A DNA stretch of 64,000 nucleotides from Sorex araneus. Lineage: Eukaryota; Chordata; Mammalia; Eulipotyphla; Soricidae. Both the position numbers and the translations under genes were made by a program. Under the pieces are notes generated by a model. That model was not told the DNA's origin and searched no databases. It saw only the letters and a list, made by a program, of their open reading frames with translations. This document shows positions 44,361-54,184 of this stretch, piece by piece. Position 1 is the stretch's first letter, and every line of letters starts with the position of its first letter. The stretch spans positions 139,673,211 through 139,737,210 of the forward strand of contig NC_073304.1 in assembly GCF_027595985.1 (NCBI RefSeq). The letters are read 5' to 3'.

Positions 44361-44849
44361 GGTATATAGAATAACAGAGTGGGAGACTAACACCCAAGAA
44401 TTGTAGAAATAAGTACTAGGAGGTTGACTCCATGGCTTGGAGGCTGGCCTCACATTCTGGGGAAAGGGCAACTCAGAGAAGGGATCACCAACTATAATGT
44501 AGTCGAAGGCCATGTGGGGGAAGGGAGTTGCGGGCTGAATGAGGGCTTGAGAATGAGCACAGTGGCCACTCAACACCTTTATTGCAAACCACAACAGCTA
44601 ATTAGAGAGAGAGAACAGAAGGGAATGCCCTGCCACAGTGGCAGGGCGGGGTGGGGGGGAGATGGGATCGGGGAGGGTGGGAGGGATGCTGGGTTTACTG
44701 GTGGTGGAGAATGGGCACTGGTCAAGGGATGGGTTCCCGAACTTTGTATGAGGGAAGCATAAGCACAAAAGTGTATAAATCTGTAAATGTGCCCTCATGG
44801 TGATTCACGAATTAAAAATAAATAAATTAATTAAAAAACAAACAAAAAA
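44361..44849 (+). other. L1 3' UTR and A-rich tail
   Basis: A 3' UTR of about 460 bp with a G-rich stretch typical of L1 and an A-rich end with ATTAAAAATAAATAAA. Its complement recurs at 9663-10309. Confidence 0.9.
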
Positions 44850-44863
44850 AAGAAAACAAAATG
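44850..44863. repeat. Target-site duplication of the full-length L1, right
   Basis: AAGAAAACAAAATG, identical to 38923-38936. Confidence 0.92.
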
Positions 44864-44907
44864 TCTGATTGTGACACATACCATATTGTGTATGGTGATT
44901 TAAGTTC

Positions 44908-44997
44908 CTTCCTTCCTTCCTTCCTTCCTTCCTTCCTTCCTTCCTTCCTTCCTTCCTTCCTTCCTTCCTTCCTTCCTTCCTTCCTTCCTTCCTTCCC
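44908..44997. repeat. (TTCC)n microsatellite
   Basis: About 22 uninterrupted TTCC units lie where the first part of the adjacent SINE head should be. Confidence 0.95.
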
Positions 44998-45148
44998 ATT
45001 TGCCTTGCACGAGGCCAACCTGGGTTCAATTCCCAGCATCCCATATGGTCCTCTGAGTTCTGCCAAGACTAATTCTTGAGTGCAGAGCCAGGAGTAACCC
45101 CTGTGTATCGCCAGGTGTGACCCAAAAAGAAAACAACAACAACAAACT
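44998..45148 (+). mobile_element. SINE-1, sense, head truncated
   Basis: It starts within the head at TTTGCCTTGCACGAGGCC and is otherwise complete, with an AAC-rich tail. Confidence 0.88.
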
Positions 45149-45475
45149 ATTTATCCTGCAAGGTTAGCGTTACCCTAGTACTTAAACTGTGACCAAGACA
45201 CAGATACAGTCTTTAGGTACAGATTCAATAGTCTTTGAATGCAAATGCAAAAATTTTACAGGAGTATTTATAAAATCCCTTGCAAATGTGTGTTAGCACA
45301 CTATTCCATGACCAACAAATAAAGGCTGAGTCAACAGTTTATGGTTGGAGAATGCATTTATTCAGTTAACACTTAAAGAAAAAGACCATGGGGAAAATCA
45401 GCTTCCCCTGCTGTTTCTTTTAATGATCACAATAAACGTGATCAGAGCTTCCCAATCGTTTATTTCTAAATGGTT

Positions 45476-45675
45476 GGGACTGGAGGGTAGAGTGCTTCCC
45501 TTGCATTCCCTTGCAGGGATGGCATTTGCCTTTTACACAGCCAACCCAGGTTCAATCCCTGGATCCTATATGGTACCCCAGGTACTGCCAGGAGTAATTT
45601 CTGAGTGCAGAGCCAGGAGTAACTCCTGAGCATCTCCAGGTGTGACTCCCCCTCCCCCGCCCCCCCCCCCCAAAA
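45476..45675 (+). mobile_element. SINE-1, sense
   Basis: A moderately diverged sense copy with a short duplication in the head (TTCCCTTGCA at about 45495 and 45506). It is followed by a C-run and an A-run (45646-45679). Confidence 0.8.
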
Positions 45676-45699
45676 AAAAAGATTATGTAATTAGGTCCA

Positions 45700-46165
45700 A
45701 GAAGATAGTTCAAAGGGCTGGAGCACATGCTTTGCACTTGGGAGGCCAAGTTCTACCATGATCTCCTGAGCAACACAGAGACACAAACCCTGAGCACCAA
45801 CCTAGAAGTAGCCCCCAGCACCATCAGGTATGGCCCCAAACCCAAAAACAAACAGAAGACACTAATACTGTAGACGTAAAGAATGTGATTTAGTGGCAGA
45901 GCACATGCCTTGCATGTACAGCCCTGGATTCAATCACCAGCCCTGTCCTACACTGCTGTTGGAGCCTGCAGCACTGCCAGATGCAATCCCCATGCCATAA
46001 GTGACTCCCACACTGCAACAAAGTGTGCAGCGATGGGGCTGAGAAGCACTGCATGCTGGACCCAACATGAGCTAACTGGCCAGTTGGCCAAGCGTTACTG
46101 GGAGTGGCCCCTGGACTACTTCTGCATTTCTTGGAAGCTCCCAACCAGCGCCCCCCAAAATGTTT
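45700..46165 (+). mobile_element. Old SINE-like sequences, sense
   Basis: Two decayed sense copies, at about 45710-45850 (GGGCTGGAGCACATGCTTTG) and 45880-46165 (TTAGTGGCAGAGCACATGCC). The second may be another tRNA SINE family. Confidence 0.5.
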
Positions 46166-46194
46166 AATAAGAAAAAAAAAGAATAACCACTAAT

Positions 46195-46945
46195 CCAAAA
46201 AAGACATACATATGGCTAAGAAAGGATCTGAAAGCATGTGCAATACTATTAGTCATTAGAAAAATGCAAATTGAAACCACAGTGATGTGCTTTCACACAC
46301 ACTGTGTTCACACCATGTGAATGGCTACAAACCAAAAAATGGAAAGTAACAAGTATTAACAAGATGCAGAAAAATTATAGCCCTTAAAAAGTGCTGATGG
46401 AAATGTTCAGTCGCTGTGTAAAACAATTTGGCAGTGCCTCAGTAACAAACATAATTTTCATATGATGCATCAATTCCATTTTTGAGTGTGTAGCCAAAGA
46501 ACTGAAAACAGGTGTTCAAGTAAAAACCTGTACTGCATGTTCAGTGCAGTTCTATTCCCAATAACCAAATAGTTGAAAACGGACCAAACTCCCATCAGTA
46601 GATGAATGGATAAATGACATGTGGTGTGTACTCATTTATGCACTGAATGAACCATGAACACAATAGGCTAAGTGAAAGAAGTCAGACACAAAGAGCTACA
46701 TGTGTATTGTATGGGTCCTTTCATATGAAATTGCCAGAATAGGCAGGCTCATAAAGACCAAAAGCAAAATAGTGGTTGTAGTTGCCAGTAGTTAGGCTAG
46801 GATTAAGTTTAAGTGAGAGTTGACTTTTGAATGGGGACAGCATTTCTTTTCAATGTAATGAAAATGCTTTGGGATAAAATAGTTGTGCAAGACTGAATAT
46901 TCTAATGTCACTGAATTCCACACTTTAAAATGGTTGCCTTTACGG
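46195..46945 (+). mobile_element. Ancient L1 3' end, sense
   Basis: It follows the order of old mammalian L1 ORF2 C-terminus and 3' UTR (AGAAAAATGCAAATTGAAAC; GTAAAACAATTTGGCAGTGC; AGATGAATGGATAAATG; GGGATAAAATAGTTGTG). The reading frame is gone. Confidence 0.75.
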
Positions 46946-47100
46946 ACCAGGGAGAGAGTGTGAATGGTGCGGCATATGCCTAACATGTGTACTCTCTGGG
47001 GATGTCAGGTATGGCCTTGACTGCCTCCAGGATGGCCCCAGTACTTTTCAAGCATATTCAGAAGTGCCTACAACACTGCCTCTGTTGGATGTAATCCCTA
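46946..47100 (+). mobile_element. Old SINE remains, sense
   Basis: GGACCAGGGAGAGAGTGTGA begins a degraded SINE-like copy. Confidence 0.45.
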
Positions 47101-47104
47101 TAAA

Positions 47105-47296
47105 AATATTTTTCAATCGATATTGTCAGAATGATCATACAACCTAAATTACTCTATAGATTCAACCCAATCCCTATTCAAATTCAGACAGCATTCTTCA
47201 AGAACTTACAACAATCAGTAATACAGTTTGTATGGAATCATAAAAGACCCCAAATAGCCAAAACCATACTGAAAAATAAGAAATTGGGGGATATCT
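47105..47296 (+). mobile_element. L1 ORF2 fragment, sense, left part
   Basis: It encodes a remnant of ORF2 downstream of the RT (YRFNPIPIQIQTAFFKN; QFVWNHKRPQIAKTIL), homologous to 42987-43150 of the full-length L1. It continues at 47985-48165. Confidence 0.85.
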
Positions 47297-47984
47297 CCCC
47301 AAGACATAAAAACATTCTCTCAAAAAAACATATACACACCATTTTTCATTGCTGGACTCAGTACAATAGATAAGATATGGAATCAATCTAGGTGTTCAAC
47401 AACGGATGAATGGATTATGAAAATATACTGTATATGCACAATAGAATACTATGCAGCTGCAAAGAATGATAAAATCATGCAATTTTCTACAACCTGGTTA
47501 GAACTGGAAGTAAACTGTTGAGGGAAGTAAATCAGAAGAAAGACAAACAGGATGATCTCACATTCTGGTATATAGAATATTGGATGGGAAAACGTAGAAA
47601 GGGAGGGATGCCTAGCTCACCACTGATCCCACTGTTCACAGAGAAGGACAGAGGAAAGAAATCAAGGGTGAATAAGAAGAGAATGGGAAATAATGGGTGA
47701 ACAGGCGTCAGGGCTTCGGTTATACTTGTGACGTGGCTGAGGGATATATTCATATATCCAAAGCACAGCTTTAGCAACACTGAAAATATGAGATCGATGC
47801 TGAACTACTGCAATTTTGTAATGTGCTTGTCAGGTTGACAGGTGGGGGTGGGATCTGGGAACACTGGTAGAGGGAAAGTGACACTGGTGGTAGGATTGGT
47901 ATTGAAGTATCGTATGCCGAAAACTCAAATATCAATAACTTTGTAATCACAGTTCTTAAATTAAAAAATTAAAATAAACCAAAG
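47297..47984 (+). mobile_element. 5'-truncated L1 nested in an L1, sense
   Basis: An L1 ORF2 end and 3' UTR (ATAGAATACTATGCAGCTGC near 47440; A-rich end at 47955-47980) was inserted into the ORF2 fragment. The host ORF2 positions on its two sides overlap by about 20 diverged bases, as expected from an old target duplication. Confidence 0.7.
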
Positions 47985-48165
47985 AACGAAACTGGGGTGA
48001 ATCTCATATCCTAACAAGAAACTGAAGCCATAAGCAGCATGCATGGTACTAGAATAAGGACAGACTCTTTGACCAGTGGGTCACAATAGAATATCCAAGA
48101 AAAATCCCCTACAAATATGGTCAGCTAAATTTGGTGCTGGAACTGTGTTGACTCTAAAAGTCAAT
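47985..48165 (+). mobile_element. L1 ORF2 fragment, sense, right part
   Basis: It resumes at the ORF2 position where the left part stopped (AACTGAAGCCATAAGCAGCA; GCATGGTACTAGAATAAGGA), matching 43140-43300 of the full-length L1. Confidence 0.8.
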
Positions 48166-48239
48166 TATGAATAATTTTGTTAATCTTGGTGCTTTAATAA
48201 AATTAAAAAAGAGGAAAGATCTTGAGTCATTTATCTTTC

Positions 48240-48530
48240 CTCAATCATTATCATCATCATTATCATCATCATCCCATTGGTCGTCGAATTTCTTGAGCGG
48301 TCTCAGTAATGTCTTCATTCATCCTAGCCCTGAGATTTTTGAAGCCTCTCTCTACTCGTCCTTCCCAACGATGCCACATTGGAGGCTCTTTCAGGGTCAG
48401 GGGTATGAGACCCAGCTTGTTACTGGCTTTGGCATATTAATACACCATGGGGATCTTTCGAGGCTCTCCCATGTGGGCAGGAAACTCCTGGTAGTTTGCC
48501 AGGTTCTCCCAGAGGAGAAGTAGGCTATAA
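48240..48530 (-). mobile_element. Diverged SINE-2, antisense, with (ATC)n
   Basis: The complement follows the SINE-2 end and body (CTTGAGCGGTCTCAGTAATG; GGCTCTTTCAGGGTCAGGGG; GGTAGTTTGCCAGGTTCTCC). An ATC microsatellite (48247-48272) grew from its end. Confidence 0.65.
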
Positions 48531-48554
48531 GCAAGCTTCCAGGAGCTTGCTTTT
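48531..48554. repeat. Perfect 8-bp inverted repeat
   Basis: AGCAAGCT TCCAGG AGCTTGCT can form a short hairpin beside the larger inverted-repeat segment. Confidence 0.6.
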
Positions 48555-48562
48555 AAGTCTCT

Positions 48563-48922
48563 GGACGCTGGCCGTGGATGGATTAGAGTCACTTGCCTGC
48601 GCGCCTGGCTGTCTTTCCCGGGGCCCCTCGGAGGGGTTGGGCTTTAGCTTCCCTCCCCTCCCCGAGCAGAGCTCCCGAGGCGGCCGAAGACCTTCGGAGC
48701 CTACTCACAGCATGCTCAATGCCCCTCTCCACATGTTCGGACGAGCCTCACACATGAAGGTACCAGCAGAGGAACCCAGGTGTGTGGGACCCGGGTCTGA
48801 GACCTGCAAGCCTGCTTGGATCGGGACTGCGCCTCCTCTGCCCAGATTTCCCATTTCCCAGTAGCTAGGCGGTCACACCCAGGGGCTGCCCCGCCATGTA
48901 ATCCCATCCACGGCCAGCATCC
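48563..48922. repeat. GC-rich 360-bp segment with terminal inverted repeats
   Basis: Bases 48563-48585 (GGACGCTGGCCGTGGATGG..) are the near-exact reverse complement of 48899-48922 (one mismatch, one gap). The interior is GC-rich with several CpG and no convincing protein frame. I see no flanking target duplication and recognise no transposon family. Confidence 0.5.
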
Positions 48923-48954
48923 TGTAATCTTTGCTCAATATCATGTTTTATTTT

Positions 48955-49098
48955 GGGGGGAGGGTGGGACCTGGTGGCTATCAGGGGCTACTCCTGGCAG
49001 TACTTGGAGGACCATACCTGGTATCAGGGATCAAGCTGGGGATCAAACTGGTGTTGGCTGAGTGTGTTTTAACCCCTGTACTATTTCTTTGGCCTTTG
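48955..49098 (-). mobile_element. Old SINE-1, antisense
   Basis: A diverged copy with a duplicated B-box-like part (GGGATCAAGCT, GGGGATCAAACT) and head end ACTATTTCTTTGGCC. Confidence 0.6.
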
Positions 49099-49420
49099 TA
49101 GTTAGTAGTCCTTCCCTCATCTTTCTCTTGCAATTAAACATTTTAGGGCCACGTGGGCGCAAGCAGTGCATGGGCTCTGGCAGCATATGCGTGCCCCTCC
49201 TTGTTCAAGATGGCTTTTACAGAGTATCTTCTTAGCATATTGGCATATGCAGTGCAGGGATAGAACTAGGGATGGTGGTGTGAAGGCACGCTCCCTGCCT
49301 CAGAACTTCACTGTTGGAAGGAAAGTGGGGTGGTCTGGTTTGGGACTGGTCGGGACCTAGAGTCCTGGGGACCAGGTCACAGTGGGCTTGGGGGTTGCTA
49401 TCAAGTTTTCTTCTTACTTT
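49099..49420. other. Intron sequence, possible decayed SINE
   Basis: Near 49190-49290 there may be an old antisense SINE; otherwise nothing is recognised. Confidence 0.35.
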
Positions 49421-49424
49421 TTTT

Positions 49425-50915
49425 TTTTTAATTACCATGAGATATACTGTTACAAAGTTGTTCATGGTTGGGTTTCAGTCATACAGTGTTCCAACACCTG
49501 TTTCTTAACCATTTCCCACCACCAATGTCACCACTTTCTATCCCGCCACAATTCCCCTCCCCCCTCCCCCATCCTCTACCCCCCACCCCAGCCTGTCTCT
49601 ATGGCAAGGCACTTTTTTTATCTCTCCTTTTGTGCATTGTGGATTGTGGTTTGCAATACAGGTACTAAGAGGTCACTTTGTTTGTTCAGGGTGTTTAGTA
49701 TTTTTATTGGAAAGGTAAGGCTGGACTAGCTTTTTTAACTAGGTGGCAGCTTTGGGGTGTGAACATGACTCCTAAGGCTTCCGGAAGTACAGGAAGGTAG
49801 CTGGAGGTAGTCTTTCCCAACCCTGAGAAAGCCTGGAGATTCAGGCACAAAACCTGCATACCTGAATTGTTAGAAGATTATATTTCATCGAGGCCCTACC
49901 TGAGACAGTGGAGTCTGGCTGGGGGCATAGTGGTGATTTTGGATTGTGGAAGCAAGTGGATGTCTGTGCTCTGCTTGGGAGGGCACCAGGCTGACTCTCC
50001 CCGCTCCGATTTACCCAGGTCTGTTTGGCTTTGCGTAGGTCCGAGATTAACTGCTGCTTTGATCTCTTTCGAGATTTATTTGTGGGTATCTGAAGCAACC
50101 CCTGTAGAAGAGCTTACATGGTGGCACTGGCATTGGTTCATGGGGGTGACAAATGGGGGAGGTAGCCCATCTCAGTTTCGAGAAAGTCTGGAGCTATCAG
50201 TCACAAAACCCTCATATCCAAATATCTTGGTTAAGTTCATCCTGAGATGGTGGAGTCTGGTCTGGGACATGGCGGTGATTTTAGATTGTGGGAGCAAGTG
50301 GCTGATGGGGACTCTGCTTAAGTGGGCATCAGGCTGACCTGCCTCCCTTCCATTTACCCTGGTCTGTTCAGCCTTTTGTGGGTCTGAGACTCACTGTGAC
50401 TTTTGATCTCTTTCAAGATTTATTTATGGGTCTCTGAAGCAATAGCACAGTGGTTGGGTGTTCGCCTTTCACGCAGCCGACCCGAGTTTGATTCTTCCAC
50501 CCCTGTCGGAGAGCCCAGCAAGCTACCAAGAGTATTGAGCCCGTGTGGCAGAGCCTGGCAAGCTACCCGTGCGTATTGGATATGCTAAAAACAGTAACAG
50601 TAAGTCTCTCAATGAGAGAAGTTACTGGTGCCCGCTCGAACAAATCGATGAGCAACAGGATGACAGTGACAGTGAAGCAAGGCCAATAAATGAGCCTGTA
50701 TAGCTGGATCAGGGGTCGTTTGTGGGCGTAGCTCCCACATACCTGACTTTTGGCCATTTTATTTCTTGGGCAACTTGGTTCTGAGTTATAGGGTTCCAGC
50801 CAGAGGTACAGCAGCAATTTTGGGGTATCAGGAAGCCTGAAAGCACCATCAGGCTGCTGATGCACTCGCCCATGGGTACAGGAGGTTGACCTACTTGCAG
50901 CACTGCACCTCCTGT
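49425..50915 (-). mobile_element. ORF-less L1-derived element with ~344-bp monomers
   Basis: Antisense: a poly-T end and L1-type 3' UTR (49425-49700), then tandem monomers. GATCTCTTTCGAGATTTATT at 50061 recurs at 50405 (one base different), and the whole blocks 49800-50097 and 50140-50442 align, giving a period of about 344 bp. The 50403-50900 part also matches 38521-38790. A SINE-2 (50443-50672) is nested in it. Its 5' end abuts antisense L1 ORF2 with no intervening sequence. Confidence 0.75.
50443..50672 (+). mobile_element. SINE-2, sense, nested
   Basis: A 5'-shortened SINE-2 flanked by TGAAGCAA (50435-50442 and 50673-50680), inserted into a monomer of the L1-derived element. Confidence 0.88.
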
Positions 50916-51779
50916 ACCATGTATCTTTGTCCAGTCATCTGTTCTTGGGCACTTGGGTTGTTTCCAGATTCTGGCTATTGTGCATAGTACTGCAGTGAAT
51001 ATAGAAGTGCAGATGGCTTTTCTGCATTGTGGTTTTGGACCCGTAAGGTATATTTTGAAGAGTGGTATTGCTGGGTCAAAAATAGAAGATCAGTTTCTAG
51101 TTTTTTGGGGGGAATACCTATGTTGTTTTCCAAAAAGGCTGGACCATTTGGCATTCCCACCAGCAATAAATGAGAGTCTCTTTCTCCCCACATCCATGCC
51201 AGCACTGGTCATTCTTGTTCTTTTTGTGTCTTTTTCGTGTGTGTGTCTTTTTTTGTCTCTGTGGTGTGTCTTTTTCTGTGTGTGTGTCTTTTGTTTTTTT
51301 TGTGTGTCTTTTTTTGTCTCTGGTGTGAAGTGATATCTCATGTTGTTTTGATTTGCATCTCCCTGATGATTTGTGATGTAGAGCATTTTTTTAAATGTAC
51401 CTTTTGGCCATTTGTGTTTCTATTTTGAGGAAATTTCTGATTCATTTCACCACATTTTTTGATAGGGTTGGATGTTTTTTTCTTGTAAAGTTCTACTAGT
51501 GCCTTACATATTTTTGACATTAGCCCCTTATCAGATGGATGTTGGGTAAATAAAAATAAAATAGTGGGTTTTCTTTGTATCCTGGTCACTATTTTCTTTG
51601 AGGTACAAAAGCTTCTTAGTTTAATGTAGTCCCATTTCTTAATCTTTGCTCTCACTTGTTGGCCAGTGGTGTTTCATCCTTGATGATACCTTTAGCTTCA
51701 AAGTCATGGAGAGTTCTGCCTATGCTTTCCTCTGTGTACCTTATGGATTCAGGGCTGATGTTGAGGTCTTTAATACTTT

Positions 51780-51950
51780 TTTTTTTGCTTTTTGGGTCAC
51801 ACCTGGCGATGCACAGGGGTTACTCCTGGCTCTGCACTCAGGAATTACTCCTGGCAGTGCTTAGGGGATCATATGGGATGCTGAGAATCGAACCCGGGTT
51901 GGCCACGTGCGAGGCAAATACCCTACCCGCTGTGCTATCGCTCCGGCTCC
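51780..51950 (-). mobile_element. SINE-1, antisense (first of two at one site)
   Basis: A young full-length copy. CTTTAATACTTT lies at 51768-51779 and again at 51951-51962. Confidence 0.95.
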
Positions 51951-51962
51951 CTTTAATACTTT

Positions 51963-52134
51963 GTTTTTCTTTTTTGGTCACACCTGGCGATGCACAGGGG
52001 TCACTTCTGGCTCTGCACTCAGGAATTACCCCTGGCGGTGCTCAGGGGACCATATGGGATGCTGGGAATCGAACCCGGGTCGGCTGCGTGCAAGGCAAGT
52101 GCCCTACCTGCTGTACTATCGCTCCAGCCCCCCC
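51963..52134 (-). mobile_element. SINE-1, antisense (second at the same site)
   Basis: A young full-length copy between CTTTAATACTTT (51951-51962) and CTTTAATAC (52135-52143). It used the target sequence duplicated by its neighbour, or the reverse. Confidence 0.95.
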
Positions 52135-52393
52135 CTTTAATACATTATGATCTGACTTTTGTGCATGGTGTTCTGGTTCCTTCCCCATGTAGCTGTCCAG
52201 TTTTCCCAGTCCAACTTGTTAAAGAGACTTTCCTTGCCCCTCTTAATATTTCTTGCTCTTTTATCAAATCTTAAATGAGCATATTTTTGAGCATCCGTGT
52301 CAGGATATTAAACGCTATTCCATTGATCTGTCCGTCTGTCTTTACTCCGATACCATGCTGTTATAAGTATTACCTCTTTGTAGTACTGTTTGA

Positions 52394-53079
52394 TGTTGCG
52401 TGAACATTCGTGCGGTTGGAGGCCCTGAGATAAGGAACGAGGAAGAAATGTGTCTCATGGAGGACCAGGCTCGCTCTGGCTCTTAGCAAAGGCAGAGGGC
52501 CTTGTGGACCTCCTTTTATTGATCATGGTAGCTCTAAAGGGCGCAATACAGTGATGTCACCAAAGGCATCAAAAGATGTTACAGGAAGAACATTGAGGCA
52601 GCATTATTTTCTTGTATCTGCAGGCCAGTAATTTAGGCCTCCCTAAAGGAGATACAAAACCAAAACTGAAACCTTCCTTGGGCTAAAAGCACTTGGATTT
52701 ACATCCCAAAGACAAAACTGGGCTGCCACAAGAAACCTACATGTGAAATACAAACTAGGCAGCACTTGAAATCTACATCCCCAAAGACTAGGCTGGGCCA
52801 GAGCCTACAATTTACAATATCAGAGGTCAGGCCTGGCTAACACCATCTGCATGTCAAAGACTAGCCAGGCTTCTGTGAGAGAAGGAAAACTGCTCTTTTC
52901 AATATACTGAAATTATTTTTCTGAAGGCAGCTTGAAGGGGGTAACTGTTCAGCTTCATCCAAACCAGTCAGGACACAGGAGAAATCTTGCCCATTTTCAT
53001 GGTCCCTATGTTCCTGTCCGTAGTATAGTACAGTACAGTACACATGGGCTCACCCTGATAGCTCAGTCCAGCCCCAACA
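52394..53079 (-). mobile_element. Solo LTR of an endogenous retrovirus
   Basis: A 686-bp insertion in the old L1 with terminal TGTTG...CAACA (5-bp inverted ends, canonical TG/CA) and a 6-bp target duplication GTTTGA at 52388-52393 and 53080-53085. On the minus strand an AATAAA lies near 52518, about 125 bp from the 3' end, which sets the orientation. A 6-bp duplication fits class II (beta-like) or related retroviruses. There is no gag, pol or env; the internal part was lost by LTR-LTR recombination. The family is not recognised. Confidence 0.85.
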
Positions 53080-53384
53080 GTTTGAAGTTGGGAAACATGA
53101 TGCCTCCCATCTTCTTTTCTCCCCAAGAATTGCTGTAGTTATTTGTTGGGGTTTATTGTTCCATATGAATTTCAGGAGTGTTTTATCTCATATCTTTGAA
53201 AAATGTCCTGGGTATTCTTGTAGGACTTCATTGAATCTGTATAATGTGTTGGGGAGTATTGCCATTTTGGTGATTTAATTCTCCCATTCCATGAGCAGGG
53301 GACGTGTCTCCATTTCCTTGTGTCCTCTTTTATTTTTTGAAGTAGTGTTCTATAGTTTTCTTTGTATAGGTCCTTCACCTCTTT

Positions 53385-54184
53385 TTTATTTTAAAATTTT
53401 ATTTTATTGAATCACCGTGGAAAAAAATACAAAGCTTTCAGGTTTAAGTCTCAGTCATACAATGATTAAACCCCCATCCCTTCACCAGTGCACATGTTCC
53501 ACCAACAACAACCCCAGTATACCTCCCCTCCCACTCACCCTCCACCTGTGTGGCTAATGATCTTTACTTTATTCTCTCTATACTTTGAATACATTCAATA
53601 TTTCAATAGAGAACTCACTATTATTGTCTGGAATTTTCCCCCAACAATCAGGCCTGTTGAAAAGGCATCATTTAATAATTTGTTTTCCATTGCTGATAAT
53701 GAAGACTATGAGTTCTATGAGCTGTCGCGGCCGCGTGGTTTTGGATTTCTGATATTTTAGCTCAGTTCACAGTCTAGGTGTGTTTCTGTAAGAAGCTGTT
53801 CGGGGTGCCAAAATGGATTAGAAGACCTCTCGGATCATAGTCTTGAGGAGCAGAGGGTCCATTTCACGCTCGGCAGCTCCGGATCTTATCTGGGTGGAGG
53901 GTGTGCTGGTAACGCCCCCCGCCCCCATGATCGCCTACGAGCAACGTCACTGCAAAACTCATACCTCTGGGTTGGGAGTCTTAGGAGGTGGCTCTCGCCT
54001 CATGAATGTTGCCGCCGCTGCCATTTTCTGCGCAGAAAAACAGGGTGGAGGGGGAAATCCCTCCCTGGGCGGCACGGGGTTGTAGCACAGCCCACAGTCT
54101 AGATGCATTTCTGCAAGAAGACGCTCTGGGTGCCAAAATGGGTTAGAATACCTCTCAGATCAATCTTTAGGAGCAGAGGGTCCC
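53385..54184 (-). mobile_element. ORF-less L1-derived element with ~325-bp monomer
   Basis: An 800-bp antisense insertion in L1 ORF2 with a perfect 16-bp target duplication GGTCCTTCACCTCTTT (53369-53384 and 54185-54200). It has an L1-type 3' UTR (53395-53740) and a 5' part in which 53768-53860 recurs at 54093-54184 (period 325). The element therefore starts inside a second monomer. Confidence 0.88.

Larger units (their letters stand above)
38937..44849 (+). mobile_element. Full-length L1 retrotransposon (disabled)
   Basis: A 5.9-kb LINE-1 with all parts: CpG-rich 5' UTR (38937-39556), ORF1, a 42-bp spacer, ORF2, and a 3' UTR with a G-rich tract (44640-44690) ending in an A-rich tail. A perfect 14-bp target-site duplication and intact domain order suggest a rather recent insertion. 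Four disabling changes are present: one stop in ORF1, and one +1 frameshift and two stops in ORF2. It is therefore not autonomous now. Confidence 0.95.
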
